A program made the translations under genes and the position numbers. A DNA stretch of 37,752 nucleotides from Clostridiales bacterium. Its GTDB lineage: Bacteria > Bacillota > Clostridia > Lachnospirales > UBA12420. Every line of letters starts with the position of its first letter. Position 1 is the stretch's first letter. The notes beneath the pieces are model-generated. The model searched no databases. It had not been told where the DNA came from and saw only the letters and a program-made list of their open reading frames with translations. The stretch covers positions 10,087 to 47,838 of the forward strand of contig DMOI01000001.1 of assembly GCA_003452395.1 (NCBI GenBank), written 5' to 3'. Of the stretch, positions 23,075-31,499 are shown one piece after another.

Positions 23075-24506
23075 ATCTTTTTACCTCCTCAACATCACTA
23101 AAATGTATCTTGCCAGTACCCAGTATCTGATAATCCTCATGTCCTTTACCAGCTATAAGAACTACATCACCCGCATTTGCTAGGTCTAAAGCTCTTTTTA
23201 TAGCTTCTTTTCTATCTGCAATTCTCGCGTAGGATACATTTGTATCCCTTATTCCTATTTCTACATCATCAAGTATTTTTTCTGGATCCTCTGTCCTTGG
23301 ATTATCAGAAGTAAGTATGCAGTAGGTAGAGTATTCTGCAGCAATTTTTGCCATTATTGGCCTTTTTGTCTTATCTCTATCTCCACCACATCCAAATACT
23401 GTTATAACTTTTGCCTTAGCAAATTGTTTAATGGTTTTTAGCACATTTTCTAACCCATCTGGGGTATGTGCATAATCAACTATCGCGCTATATCCACTTT
23501 TACTTACAAATGTTTGGAATCTACCAGGTACCCCATCTGACAGTTCTATACCCTCTACAATCTTATCTATATCAATTCCTAGCTTATAGCAGGATGCTAT
23601 AGCTGCTAAGGCATTATATACACTAAATTTCCCTGACGTTTTTAGCTTTACCCTTCTTTCAGTGTTCCCTATAACTAAAGTAAAATTCGCTCCTAATAAT
23701 GATATTTCGATATCTTTTCCCATTATATCAGCATTTTTATCAATGCCATATGTTATTGTATCACACGCCGAATTTTTTATAAAATATTCCGCTGAATTAT
23801 CATCTATATTTATAATACCATGTTTGCACATTTTAAATAATTTTAATTTTGAATTCCTATAGTTTTCAAAAGTCATATGAAAATCCAAGTGATCTTGAGT
23901 TAAATTTGTAAATATACCAATATCAAAATCACAAAAATCAGCTCTGTTTAATTCTAAAGCATGCGAAGATACTTCCATTACTGCATATTCCACTTTACTT
24001 TTCTTCATATCGTGAAAAAGCTTTTGTAACTCTGGTGCAAAAGGTGTTGTATTCTTAGAGGTAATTACTTCATCATTTATATGATATTCTATAGTACCAA
24101 TTAGCCCTGTTTTAAATCCAATATTCTTTAATATACTTTCTATTAAAAATGTTGTAGTAGTTTTACCATTTGTTCCTGTAACTCCTAAAAGCTTAAAACT
24201 TTCTGTAGGTGAACCATATAATACACTAGATATATATGCCGTCATCATTCTAGCATTTCTCACCTTAATTACCGTAACATTTTCCGGCACATTTGCTACT
24301 TCATCTTCTATGAGTAACGCGACTGCACCGTTTTTTATGGCATTTTGTGCATATGCATGACCATCTGAATCAGGTCTTTTCATGCAGGTAAACAGGCTAT
24401 TTTCTTTTATGCTTCTCGTGTCAAACTCTATTGTTTCTATATTAGTATTTAAATTACCTTGAACTAGTTCATAGTCTACATCCTTTAAAAGTTCTTTAAG
24501 TATCAT
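23055..24506 (-). CDS. murE: UDP-MurNAc-tripeptide ligase, meso-DAP type
   Basis: 483 residues from the ATG at 24506, which has AGGGGTGATGAA in front; an in-frame GTG 12 codons earlier has none. Mur ligase with ATP-binding VTGTNGKTTTTFLIESIL, the central-domain segment FTNLTQDHLDFHMTFENYR and the C-terminal DNPRTEDP motif, which marks addition of meso-diaminopimelate rather than lysine. It also has the carbamylated-Lys region (KLKLFKMC) and GKGHEDYQ near the end. It is cytoplasmic and acts before MurF. It overlaps mraY downstream and is separated from spoVD upstream by a palindromic repeat element. Confidence 0.96.
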   Translation of the reverse strand: MILKELLKDVDYELVQGNLNTNIETIEFDTRSIKENSLFTCMKRPDSDGHAYAQNAIKNGAVALLIEDEVANVPENVTVIKVRNARMMTAYISSVLYGSPTESFKLLGVTGTNGKTTTTFLIESILKNIGFKTGLIGTIEYHINDEVITSKNTTPFAPELQKLFHDMKKSKVEYAVMEVSSHALELNRADFCDFDIGIFTNLTQDHLDFHMTFENYRNSKLKLFKMCKHGIINIDDNSAEYFIKNSACDTITYGIDKNADIMGKDIEISLLGANFTLVIGNTERRVKLKTSGKFSVYNALAAIASCYKLGIDIDKIVEGIELSDGVPGRFQTFVSKSGYSAIVDYAHTPDGLENVLKTIKQFAKAKVITVFGCGGDRDKTKRPIMAKIAAEYSTYCILTSDNPRTEDPEKILDDVEIGIRDTNVSYARIADRKEAIKRALDLANAGDVVLIAGKGHEDYQILGTGKIHFSDVEEVKRYGHLCN

Positions 24507-24555
24507 TTCATCACCCCTGTTTAGTTTGTTTGGTTGTATCACCCCCTCCCCAAGC

Positions 24556-24669
24556 TGTCATTGCGAGAAGGTCCTTTTCGACGAAGCAATCTAATTTTTA
24601 TATTTATGCTTTGAGTATATACTTCAGTTAAAAGCTGAGATTGCCGCGTCGTTCCTCCTCGCAATGACA
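24556..24669. repeat. 114-base palindromic repeat with TGTCATTGCGAG ends
   Basis: Left end TGTCATTGCGAG (24556-24567) and right end CTCGCAATGACA (24658-24669) are perfect complements, and the inner parts CGACGAAGCAATCT and AGATTGCCGCGTCG also pair imperfectly. This end sequence is a dispersed intergenic repeat known from many bacterial genomes. A half copy lies at 30497-30521. It is inserted between spoVD and murE. The remaining gap sequence (24670-24728) shows nothing. Confidence 0.8.
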
Positions 24670-24728
24670 ATCTGCGGGTGCATCTTATCTGTTCTTTGTA
24701 CTTTGTTCTTTAACTTTATTCCCTATCC

Positions 24729-26672
24729 CTATCTCACTTCCACTATTACTTCCTCACCTTTATTTATACTTTCATTTTCGAGTGGAAATTGGTTTGTTAC
24801 TGTTTTTCCTTCTCCAAAAGTTTTTAATTTGAATCCATACTTGTTCGCTTCTCTTTTTGCTTCTGTCAAACTCTTGTCTATGAGATTAGGGACTGCTACA
24901 TATTTATTTTCTTCTTTATTTTCATTTTCATTTCCTGTTTGTTCTACTCCTAGATATGGTAATACATTGCTAAATATTTCTTTTATTATAGGTGATGCGA
25001 TAACTCCTCCATAGTATTGACCTTGTGGTTCATCTATTAGCACAAGTGCAAGTACTTTGGGCTTATCAGCTGGGGCAAATGCTAGGAAAGAGGATATATA
25101 TTTGCCTTGTTTTCTCGGAAGCTTTTCTGATGTTGCAGTTTTGCCTCCTATGCGGTAGCCTTCAATATATGCATTATGACCAGTTCCATCAAATACAACT
25201 TGTTCTAGTACATATTTCATATTCTCTGATGTTTCCTCCGTTATTACTTGCCTACCTTTGTCGTATTCAAACTCCTTTCTTATGGTACCGTTCTCATCTA
25301 CTATTTTCATACCAAAGTGTGGTGTTACTAGGTAACCTCCATTAACTGTTGCACTACATGCGCGAGCAAGTTGTATCGGAGTTATCTGAAACGATTGTCC
25401 GAACGACATTACTGCAAGCTCAACAGGTCCTGCTTTTTTTATATTATGCATTATACCTATCGCTTCTCCTGGTAAATCTATTCCTGATTTTTCTCTAAAC
25501 CCAAATTTTTCAAAATAATTATAAAAACTAACTACTCCTAGCTTTTGCCCTAGCTCCATAAACACAACGTTACAAGAATTTTTTACACCTTCCACAAAGG
25601 TTTCTAACCCATGTGACCTAGGGTAATACCAACATCTTATTTTTCTATCCGCCACTATTTTAGAACCATGACACACAAACGTAGTTGCCAAATCCACAAG
25701 TTTTTCATTTAACGTACTTGCTGCCACCACTATTTTAAAAATAGATCCTGGTTCATATGTATCATTTATGAGAAAGTTTCTCCAACGCTGGTTCAATATT
25801 CTTATCTGTTCTTCTTTACTCAGAGATTCCCATATTCCAATATACTCACTATCTTTTATCTCAAAAGGTGTGTTTAGATTAAAATCTGGCTTACTTGCCA
25901 TAGCATATATTTCACCATTTTGAGGATTCATTATTATTATAGATACCCTTTTAGCTTTTCTTTGCGTTAATGCACTATCTATGGCTTGCTCTGAGTAATT
26001 TTGTATAATGTTATCTATTGAAGTAACCAGATTGTCACCAGATAATGGTTCTAGTCTAGCTTCTGCCGCTTTACTCATTCTAATGCCTTTAACATCTGTT
26101 GGCGACAATATCTTCCCTTTAATGCCTCTTATGTAACTGTCATACTTTACTTCTAACCCAAGTATTCCTTGATTATCTGCTCCACAAAAGCCTAATACTT
26201 GTGAAGCTAAATTATTGTACGGATATAATCTTATATAATCTTCATCAACTATAATCCCATTAATTCCGCTACATCTAAGTTTGTCTGCTGTTGCTTTATC
26301 TATCTTATTTTTTAGCTTTTGTATCGCCACTTTTTTACTTACTCTATTAAAAACAAAATCGTAATCTAGATGGAGTGCTTCAGCTAAAAAGCTAGAAACT
26401 TTTTCTTTATCTTTGATCCTAGAATTTATTACATAAACAGTATAAACGCTTATACTTTCTGCCAATACAACATTATTTCTATCAAGAATTTTACCCCTTT
26501 TTGCAGGTATATCCCTATTTCTTGTCTGTTGTTTATATGCCTCATCCTGCAGAAAATCTGATTTGAATATTTGAATGTAAAATAACCTTGCATGTAAAAT
26601 TATAAAAACTATCGTAAGTACTATACCTAGCATTACAATTTTTCGTTTAAAGATAAGCTTAATATTTTTCAT
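24729..26672 (-). CDS. spoVD: Class B penicillin-binding protein, SpoVD-like, one PASTA domain
   Basis: 647 residues, the length of Bacillus SpoVD. N-terminal membrane anchor (about 10-35), dimerisation region with RGKILDRNN, transpeptidase domain with S310-IF-K313 (TYEPGSIFK), SCN (VKNSCNVVF) and the third motif KTAT (GGKTATSEKLP), where most family members have KTGT. One C-terminal PASTA domain (YVAVPNLIDKSLTEAK to the end). SpoVD crosslinks spore cortex peptidoglycan with the SEDS partner SpoVE. Position after pbpB and before murE matches Bacillus. The Gly-to-Ala change in KTG is worth noting but the Lys and Thr are kept. Confidence 0.88.
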   Translation of the reverse strand: MKNIKLIFKRKIVMLGIVLTIVFIILHARLFYIQIFKSDFLQDEAYKQQTRNRDIPAKRGKILDRNNVVLAESISVYTVYVINSRIKDKEKVSSFLAEALHLDYDFVFNRVSKKVAIQKLKNKIDKATADKLRCSGINGIIVDEDYIRLYPYNNLASQVLGFCGADNQGILGLEVKYDSYIRGIKGKILSPTDVKGIRMSKAAEARLEPLSGDNLVTSIDNIIQNYSEQAIDSALTQRKAKRVSIIIMNPQNGEIYAMASKPDFNLNTPFEIKDSEYIGIWESLSKEEQIRILNQRWRNFLINDTYEPGSIFKIVVAASTLNEKLVDLATTFVCHGSKIVADRKIRCWYYPRSHGLETFVEGVKNSCNVVFMELGQKLGVVSFYNYFEKFGFREKSGIDLPGEAIGIMHNIKKAGPVELAVMSFGQSFQITPIQLARACSATVNGGYLVTPHFGMKIVDENGTIRKEFEYDKGRQVITEETSENMKYVLEQVVFDGTGHNAYIEGYRIGGKTATSEKLPRKQGKYISSFLAFAPADKPKVLALVLIDEPQGQYYGGVIASPIIKEIFSNVLPYLGVEQTGNENENKEENKYVAVPNLIDKSLTEAKREANKYGFKLKTFGEGKTVTNQFPLENESINKGEEVIVEVR

Positions 26673-26697
26673 AAAATCCCACCAATAAGAATTTGAT

Positions 26698-26759
26698 CAT
26701 TTGCTCGCAAATGTCTTAGTTATATATATTCTATTTGGTAAGATTTTATTAATAAAATC
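26698..26759. repeat. Two short palindromes between the PBP genes
   Basis: CATTTGC-TC-GCAAATG (26698-26713) and the 18-base perfect palindrome GATTTTATTAATAAAATC (26742-26759) lie in the 111-base gap between pbpB and spoVD. Either may form a hairpin in the mRNA; no terminator U-tract or promoter consensus is convincing. Confidence 0.5.
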
Positions 26760-26783
26760 ATCTTTTTCGCTTTCTTTTCCCTA

Positions 26784-28910
26784 CTATCTAAACTTTACGT
26801 AAACTTCAGAATCTGCATCCACTTTTGTTCCTGCTGCGGGTATTTGTTCTATTGCCAATTTACCTCCCCCTGAGCCTTCTTTTAATTTCAAGCTGTTTTC
26901 TGTAAGAATAGTCGTTACCTCAGTATAGGTTTTACCAATAAGGTTTGGAACTGCTATCATACTTTCTCCACCTTGCATATAAAGTAATACTTCTCTATCG
27001 AGCGGTACAAGGGTATTTCCTTTTGGTACTTGATTTTCTACTTTACTACCACTTCCAACTATTTTGTGTTTTATTCCTTGTTTATTTAAATCCATTATTA
27101 CATCAACAATGGCTTGACCCGTATAATCGCTTAGCATCAACATCTGATTATTTAGTTTTACTTTGGTAGTTGTAATGTCACTTTCAACTTTTGGTATTAC
27201 CATATATTTCAATATTTCTTCTAAACAATTTTTTGCAGTTGGTGCTGCAACTGTTCCTCCATAATAAGATCCACCTGAAGGTTCGTCAACTATTACAAGT
27301 AATATAATCTTAGGATTATCAACTGGTGCAAATGCCATAAATGAGGCTACATATTTATGATTACCTCTAGGAAGCTTTTCTGAGGTACCTGTCTTGCCAC
27401 CTATGCGATATCCTTCCATATATACCTTGCTACCAGTTCCTTCTGTAACAACCTTCTCAAGATACATCCTTACAACGTCGGATGTTTCCTTAGATATAGT
27501 CTTTCTTACTATAACAGGATTATTTTGAACTATAACATTCATATCATTATCTACTATTTGAGAAACTAAATGTGGTTTCATTAAATTCCCACCATTTATA
27601 ACTGAAGCAAATGCTGTTATCATTTGTATTGGTGTTACAGTAAACCCTTGACCAAATGAATCTGTTGCAAGGTTGGTAGGCACAACATTTTCTACTTTGT
27701 GAAGCATTCCTCGACTTTCACCATTTATATCAATACCAGTAAATTGTCCGAATCCAAATAGCTTTTGATAGTAATAAAACTTCTCTTTTCCAAGCCTTTC
27801 TGCTATATCCATCATTGCTACATTACAAGAATTTGCAAGTGCTTCTTCTAGTGTCTCGTGTCCATGCGTTTCATCACATTCTAATTTTGTTCCTGTTACA
27901 ACTTTATAACCAGTGCAGAAAAATGTATCGTTAACATTCGTTGCAATCTCTTCTAAACCTATAGCAACCGTTATTGCTTTAAATACTGACCCTGGCTCAT
28001 ATGCATCGTTTATAGCATAATTTCTCCATAAAATATTTAGCTTTTCTTCTATTGACCTATCCTCGTAGCCCTCTAGCTTTTTTATACTTTGTTCATCTAT
28101 GAGCTTCATTGGATCATTTAAATTAAAATTAGGATAAGTAGCAAGCCCTAATATTTCTCCAGTATTAGGCTCCATGGCTATTATCGAGGCATTCTTAGGT
28201 TTATGTATATCTACAGCTTCCTTTAATTTGTTTTCTAATATTACTTGAATATTTTTATCTATTGACATGACAATATTGTACCCGTTTTTTGCCTCTATTT
28301 GATCCTGAACTAGCATATCATTGCCTTTAAATGTTATAAACTTTCTTCCTTGCGTGCCTTTCAAATATGAATCATACTGACTTTCTATACCAATCAAACC
28401 TGTGATTTCATTTGCAAAACCTATTATATTTGAGGCAAAATCGCCATAAACATATTTTCGTTTATATGCCTCCTCATAAATAAGGTTTTTTAGTTCGTCT
28501 TCCCTCATTTTATCAACTATCTCTTTTGTAACATTCTTTTTGAGCACCTTATAGTGAGTATCTTGTTTTATCATTTCTTTAATTTCTTCTAACGGTATAT
28601 CTAGAATCTGACTCATTTTAGAAATCTGTTCTTTTTTATCATCCTCTTTTTGCCTTGCGAAATTTATATTATCTATAACAATATCATAAACTCTTCTGCT
28701 TATAGCTAATTCATAATTGTTTCTATCTAAAATGCTACCGCGCACAGCCTTTATCTCTTTATCCATTTTTGTAACCTGCTGCAAGATTGCCATTTTTTGA
28801 TACTCTTCGCCTTTTACTATCTGTATATAGCCTACCTTACATAATAAGAAAAAAAATATTAATGTAAAAATAACTCCTACAGAAATTATTTTACTTTTAG
28901 AATCTACCAT
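26784..28910 (-). CDS. pbpB: Class B penicillin-binding protein, PBP2B/FtsI-like, two PASTA domains
   Basis: 708 residues, close to Bacillus PBP 2B (about 716). Membrane anchor at residues 9-29, RGSILDRNNYELA in the dimerisation region, then a transpeptidase domain with SVFK (YEPGSVFKA), SCN (NSCNVAMMD) and KTGT (GGKTGTSEK). Two PASTA domains follow near 585-640 and 650-708 (the second from IAVPNLIGKTYTEV). It crosslinks septal peptidoglycan and is expected to be the essential divisome transpeptidase, paired with an FtsW. It follows ftsL, after a palindromic repeat, and precedes spoVD, giving the Bacillus gene order. Confidence 0.9.
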   Translation of the reverse strand: MVDSKSKIISVGVIFTLIFFFLLCKVGYIQIVKGEEYQKMAILQQVTKMDKEIKAVRGSILDRNNYELAISRRVYDIVIDNINFARQKEDDKKEQISKMSQILDIPLEEIKEMIKQDTHYKVLKKNVTKEIVDKMREDELKNLIYEEAYKRKYVYGDFASNIIGFANEITGLIGIESQYDSYLKGTQGRKFITFKGNDMLVQDQIEAKNGYNIVMSIDKNIQVILENKLKEAVDIHKPKNASIIAMEPNTGEILGLATYPNFNLNDPMKLIDEQSIKKLEGYEDRSIEEKLNILWRNYAINDAYEPGSVFKAITVAIGLEEIATNVNDTFFCTGYKVVTGTKLECDETHGHETLEEALANSCNVAMMDIAERLGKEKFYYYQKLFGFGQFTGIDINGESRGMLHKVENVVPTNLATDSFGQGFTVTPIQMITAFASVINGGNLMKPHLVSQIVDNDMNVIVQNNPVIVRKTISKETSDVVRMYLEKVVTEGTGSKVYMEGYRIGGKTGTSEKLPRGNHKYVASFMAFAPVDNPKIILLVIVDEPSGGSYYGGTVAAPTAKNCLEEILKYMVIPKVESDITTTKVKLNNQMLMLSDYTGQAIVDVIMDLNKQGIKHKIVGSGSKVENQVPKGNTLVPLDREVLLYMQGGESMIAVPNLIGKTYTEVTTILTENSLKLKEGSGGGKLAIEQIPAAGTKVDADSEVYVKFR

Positions 28911-28935
28911 GTTTTTCAGTCCCTTGCAAAAAAAT

Positions 28936-29052
28936 TATCAGTTACCATAAAAAATGTTACTTGTTCCCTATTTCTTGTCGCTTGTATTATTTTTATATTT
29001 TAGCAACAAGTAACAAGTAACCAGCAACATCCCTTACATCTGATAACTGATA
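28936..29052. repeat. Nested inverted-repeat element between ftsL and pbpB
   Basis: Outer arms TATCAGTTA (28936-28944) and TAACTGATA (29044-29052) enclose inner arms GTTACTTGTT (28956-28965) and AACAAGTAAC (29005-29014, with an overlapping second copy to 29021). The element fills nearly the whole gap between the two genes, ending seven bases before the ftsL stop. It looks like a dispersed palindromic intergenic repeat rather than a regulatory site. Confidence 0.65.
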
Positions 29053-29058
29053 TTTATT

Positions 29059-29463
29059 TCAATACTTTATTGTATAATTTTCTTTTGGAACATCTATATA
29101 TACTATTTGGTAATCCGCTGCCTTAACCATTCCTAGTCTTTGAGTAGCAACCTTATGAACATTTTTTGAATCCATAGATTCTGCAACTTCAACCTTTGCA
29201 TCATATAAATTATCTTGTACTAATTTTATCTCTTGTTCTATTTTTTTGAGTTTATCTTGTTTGTTTGCAGCACTAGAATATTGTGTCATGAGACCTGCTA
29301 CCATACCAAAAACAACAAAGACCGAAATAATAAGATTAAGTCTATAGAAAAGCAACTCTTTATTTACCTTCCTTTGTTTTCTTCTTATTTTCTCTACTTC
29401 ATCATTTGTGTTCAACTTATACGCAACACTTCCATGTACGTATTGGTTTTGGTTACTTCTCAT
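29059..29463 (-). CDS. ftsL: FtsL-like cell division protein
   Basis: 134 residues. Assigned mainly by position (between rsmH and pbpB) and architecture: a basic cytoplasmic N-terminus (KIRRKQRKVNKE), one membrane helix at about 42-62 (YRLNLIISVFVVFGMVAGLM), then an extracellular coiled-coil with heptad-like KQDKLKKIEQEIKLVQDNLY, and a C-terminal RLGMVKAADYQIVYIDVP typical of FtsL/DivIC-like proteins. It bridges FtsB/DivIC and the FtsW-PBP complex. FtsL sequences diverge widely, so the name rests on context. Confidence 0.82.
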   Translation of the reverse strand: MRSNQNQYVHGSVAYKLNTNDEVEKIRRKQRKVNKELLFYRLNLIISVFVVFGMVAGLMTQYSSAANKQDKLKKIEQEIKLVQDNLYDAKVEVAESMDSKNVHKVATQRLGMVKAADYQIVYIDVPKENYTIKY

Positions 29464-29527
29464 AACATTTCCCCCTGTCTGTTTATCTCTTTATTATTGA
29501 TTTTTTTATATTTTCCTTTATCTGCTG

Positions 29528-30460
29528 CTAAATTTTTTCCACTATCCTTAGTTTAGCACTTGTGGCTCTCTTATTTTTTCTTATTTCTTCATCGTTTGAA
29601 ATTATCGGTTTGTTTGTTATTATCTTCGCTTTTTTCTCGCGTCCGCACCCGCAAATAGGTAATTTAGGTGGGCATATACATGGATTTTCTAAACTCTTGA
29701 AGATATGTTTTACTATCCTATCTTCTAATGAATGAAATGTAATTATACAAAGTCTCCCGCCAATATTTAACCTGTCCACCATTTTTTCTATTGAATTTTG
29801 CAAAACTTCAAGCTCTCCATTGACTTCTATCCTTATTGCTTGAAATGTTCGCTTAGCGGGATGTCCTTTGCTTCCTTTTTTAGAAGGTATTGCTCGATCT
29901 ATTATGTCCACAAGCTGTAATGTAGTTTCAACCCTTCCTTTTTCCCTCTCATTTACTATCAGGTTTGCTATTCTACCCGCATACCTTTCTTCCCCATAGT
30001 GTTTAATAATTTCGAATAATTTCTGCTCAGAGTACTCATTCACTACCTTTGTGGCAGTTAAATCGTTTCCTTTATCCATCCTCATATCGAGGGGTGCATC
30101 TTTCATATAGCTAAAACCACGTTCTGCAGAATCAAGCTGATACGAAGATACACCAATGTCTAATAAAAACCCGTCTACAGTACCAAAATTTAATCCGTTA
30201 AGTATTTCTTCTATATGTGAGTAATTATCCTTTACCACATATAATCTATTTTTAACACCTTCTAAATTTTTAGAAGCTGTGCTAATAGCATCTTCATCCT
30301 GATCAATCCCAATCAACGCACCATTTCCATCAAGTTCTTCACATATTTTCTTTGAATGTCCCGCCCCACCCAATGTGCAGTCAACATATACTCCACTAGG
30401 TTTAATATTTAAGCCTTCTATACATTCATTCAGCAAAACCGGTGTATGACTAAAATTCAT
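29528..30460 (-). CDS. rsmH: 16S rRNA (cytosine1402-N4)-methyltransferase
   Basis: 310 residues from the ATG at 30460 (GGGGAGAGG upstream). An in-frame ATG 25 codons earlier reads through a palindromic repeat fragment and is not credible. It opens MNFSHTPVLLNECIEGLN; the SAM-binding sequence is VDCTLGGAGHSKKI and the family motif is LLDIGVSSYQLD, followed by ERGFSYMKDAPLDMRMD. There is a C-terminal Cys cluster (PCICPPKLPICGCGREKK). The enzyme methylates C1402 of 16S rRNA and is the usual second gene of dcw clusters (formerly mraW). Confidence 0.96.
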   Translation of the reverse strand: MNFSHTPVLLNECIEGLNIKPSGVYVDCTLGGAGHSKKICEELDGNGALIGIDQDEDAISTASKNLEGVKNRLYVVKDNYSHIEEILNGLNFGTVDGFLLDIGVSSYQLDSAERGFSYMKDAPLDMRMDKGNDLTATKVVNEYSEQKLFEIIKHYGEERYAGRIANLIVNEREKGRVETTLQLVDIIDRAIPSKKGSKGHPAKRTFQAIRIEVNGELEVLQNSIEKMVDRLNIGGRLCIITFHSLEDRIVKHIFKSLENPCICPPKLPICGCGREKKAKIITNKPIISNDEEIRKNKRATSAKLRIVEKI

Positions 30461-30496
30461 TTTTACCTCTCCCCTTTTGCTCCACACTTTTGTGCC

Positions 30497-30521
30497 GTCA
30501 TTGCAAGGAACGAAGCAATCT
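30497..30521. repeat. Partial copy of the GTCATTGC repeat
   Basis: The 25-base stretch opens GTCATTGCAAGGAACGAAG and continues AATCT at its end; it is nearly the same as one end of the element at 24556-24669. It sits in the mraZ-rsmH gap, followed by an imperfect direct repeat of TTTCAACTCT-like units (30530-30560). Confidence 0.7.
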
Positions 30522-30560
30522 TTTTTCACTTTCAACTCTCAACTTTCACCTTTCAACTCT

Positions 30561-30992
30561 CTAAATTCCCAAACTCGCCATCTTCTCAGCAAGCTCACTA
30601 GCATCAAATGACTCATCTTCATTATATTTACTCCACATATCAGTACCCCATATTTCTATTCTGTTAGATACTCCTATTGAAGTTATGGCTTTTTCTAGTT
30701 TTGCATATGCTCTAAGGTTTCCAGGAAGCACCACACGTCCTTGCTTATCTATCTCACACTCTTCTGCACCTGCTAAGAAAAACCTTGTGAAGTTTCTTGC
30801 ATCCTTACTACTAAATGGGAGGGCTCTTAGTTTCTCTTCAAACTTTTGCCATTCATCCATTGTATAAATGTATAGACAAGTTTCGAGGCCTTTGGTTACT
30901 ATAAATTTTTCACCTAATTTGGTACGAAATTTAGTAGGGATAAGCACGCGGCCTTTTTCATCAACACTGTGTTCATATTCACCTATAAACAT
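30561..30992 (-). CDS. mraZ: Transcriptional regulator MraZ
   Basis: 143 residues from the ATG at 30992, preceded by GGGGAGGGG; an upstream in-frame ATG at 31043 falls within the operator. It begins MFIGEYEHSVDEKGRVLIP, the first SpoVT/AbrB-like half; the second half carries CEIDKQGRVVLPGNLR. MraZ forms ring-shaped oligomers that bind tandem boxes upstream of its own operon and control dcw transcription. It is the first gene of the cluster here and is preceded by three such boxes. Confidence 0.96.
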   Translation of the reverse strand: MFIGEYEHSVDEKGRVLIPTKFRTKLGEKFIVTKGLETCLYIYTMDEWQKFEEKLRALPFSSKDARNFTRFFLAGAEECEIDKQGRVVLPGNLRAYAKLEKAITSIGVSNRIEIWGTDMWSKYNEDESFDASELAEKMASLGI

Positions 30993-31019
30993 TGATATCC
31001 CCTCCCCAACATTTTCGTT

Positions 31020-31042
31020 CCATTTCTCTCCACTTTTCTCCA
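31020..31042 (-). promoter_or_regulatory. Three tandem MraZ-binding boxes
   Basis: On the minus strand GTGGAGAAAA, GTGGAGAGAA and ATGGAACGAA form direct repeats; the TGG triplets are at 31040-31042, 31030-31032 and 31020-31022, exactly 10 bases apart. This fits the TGGGN-N5 repeat arrangement known for MraZ operators. They lie between the promoter at 31055-31083 and the mraZ RBS, so bound MraZ would block transcription start or clearance. Confidence 0.8.
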
Positions 31043-31054
31043 CTTTGTAATCAC

Positions 31055-31083
31055 ATTGTAACTCTTTTGAATTAAAATTGCAA
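31055..31083 (-). promoter_or_regulatory. Promoter of the dcw operon
   Basis: Minus strand: -35 TTGCAA (31078-31083), 17-base spacer, -10 TACAAT (31055-31060). The predicted start is about 31048, just before the MraZ boxes. Upstream 31084-31260 is A/T-rich with no gene visible. Confidence 0.7.
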
Positions 31084-31267
31084 GAGTTTTTTGAAAAAAA
31101 CTTTATTTTTTTTAAATATTTTTTTAATACACTTCAATATACATCTATCACGATACGAGAGAACTTTCCTATATAATAAATTTTAAAATATCAGCCTTAA
31201 GTTTAGCTAATCTTTCAGTATACCTCTTTTCCTCATACTCCCTGACCCTGACTCTTAGTGCACTTAA

Positions 31268-31302
31268 AAGAGGCATATCACTGAGCTAGTGTTATGCCTC
31301 TT
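31268..31302 (-). terminator. Terminator-like hairpin left of a gene remnant
   Basis: Arms AAGAGGCATA (31268-31277) and TATGCCTCTT (31293-31302), with a further CACT/AGTG pair inside. On the minus strand TTTTAA follows. It lies directly after the remnant at 31307-31447 and was presumably its terminator. Confidence 0.65.
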
Positions 31303-31306
31303 ATTC

Positions 31307-31447
31307 TTATGCTTTTCGTAAATTATGGCAACCTGTGCCGTCATCTTTGTAGTTGGTGCAGCCATAGACAAAGCCGCTACCGTCACGCTTCGGTTTTACG
31401 ATCATGTAGCCGTCATGGCACTAGTCACACATGTAGGTATCCTTCAT
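31307..31447 (-). pseudogene. Zinc-ribbon gene remnant with an in-frame stop
   Basis: On the minus strand an open frame reads MKDTYMCD, a TAG stop, then CHDGYMIVKPKRDGSGFVYG followed by CTNYKDDGTGCHNLRKA and TAA. The pattern of paired Cys, a Gly-rich turn and GCTNY resembles the C-terminal topoisomerase-type zinc ribbon found at the end of some helicases and topoisomerases. It is visibly richer in G and C than the flanks. No parent gene is present, so it is a leftover fragment or a mutated small zinc protein. Confidence 0.5.
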
Positions 31448-31464
31448 TGCATCGATGTTTTTTT

Positions 31465-31496
31465 AAATTGAAGTAGATTTGCATCTACTTCAATTT
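31465..31496. terminator. Bidirectional terminator-like hairpin
   Basis: Perfect 14-bp stem AAATTGAAGTAGAT (31465-31478) with complement at 31483-31496, loop TTGC, flanked by an A/T run on each side. It begins three bases past the stop of the disrupted gene at 31500-32348. Confidence 0.75.
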
Positions 31497-31499
31497 TTC

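Noticed and set aside
30461..30535. N-terminal extension of RsmH from an earlier ATG
   Set aside because: The extension translates a palindromic repeat fragment and lacks an RBS; the start at 30460 has GGGGAGAGG and the conserved first residues.
30993..31043. N-terminal extension of MraZ
   Set aside because: It would be encoded by the MraZ boxes, and the conserved protein begins MFIGEY at 30992.
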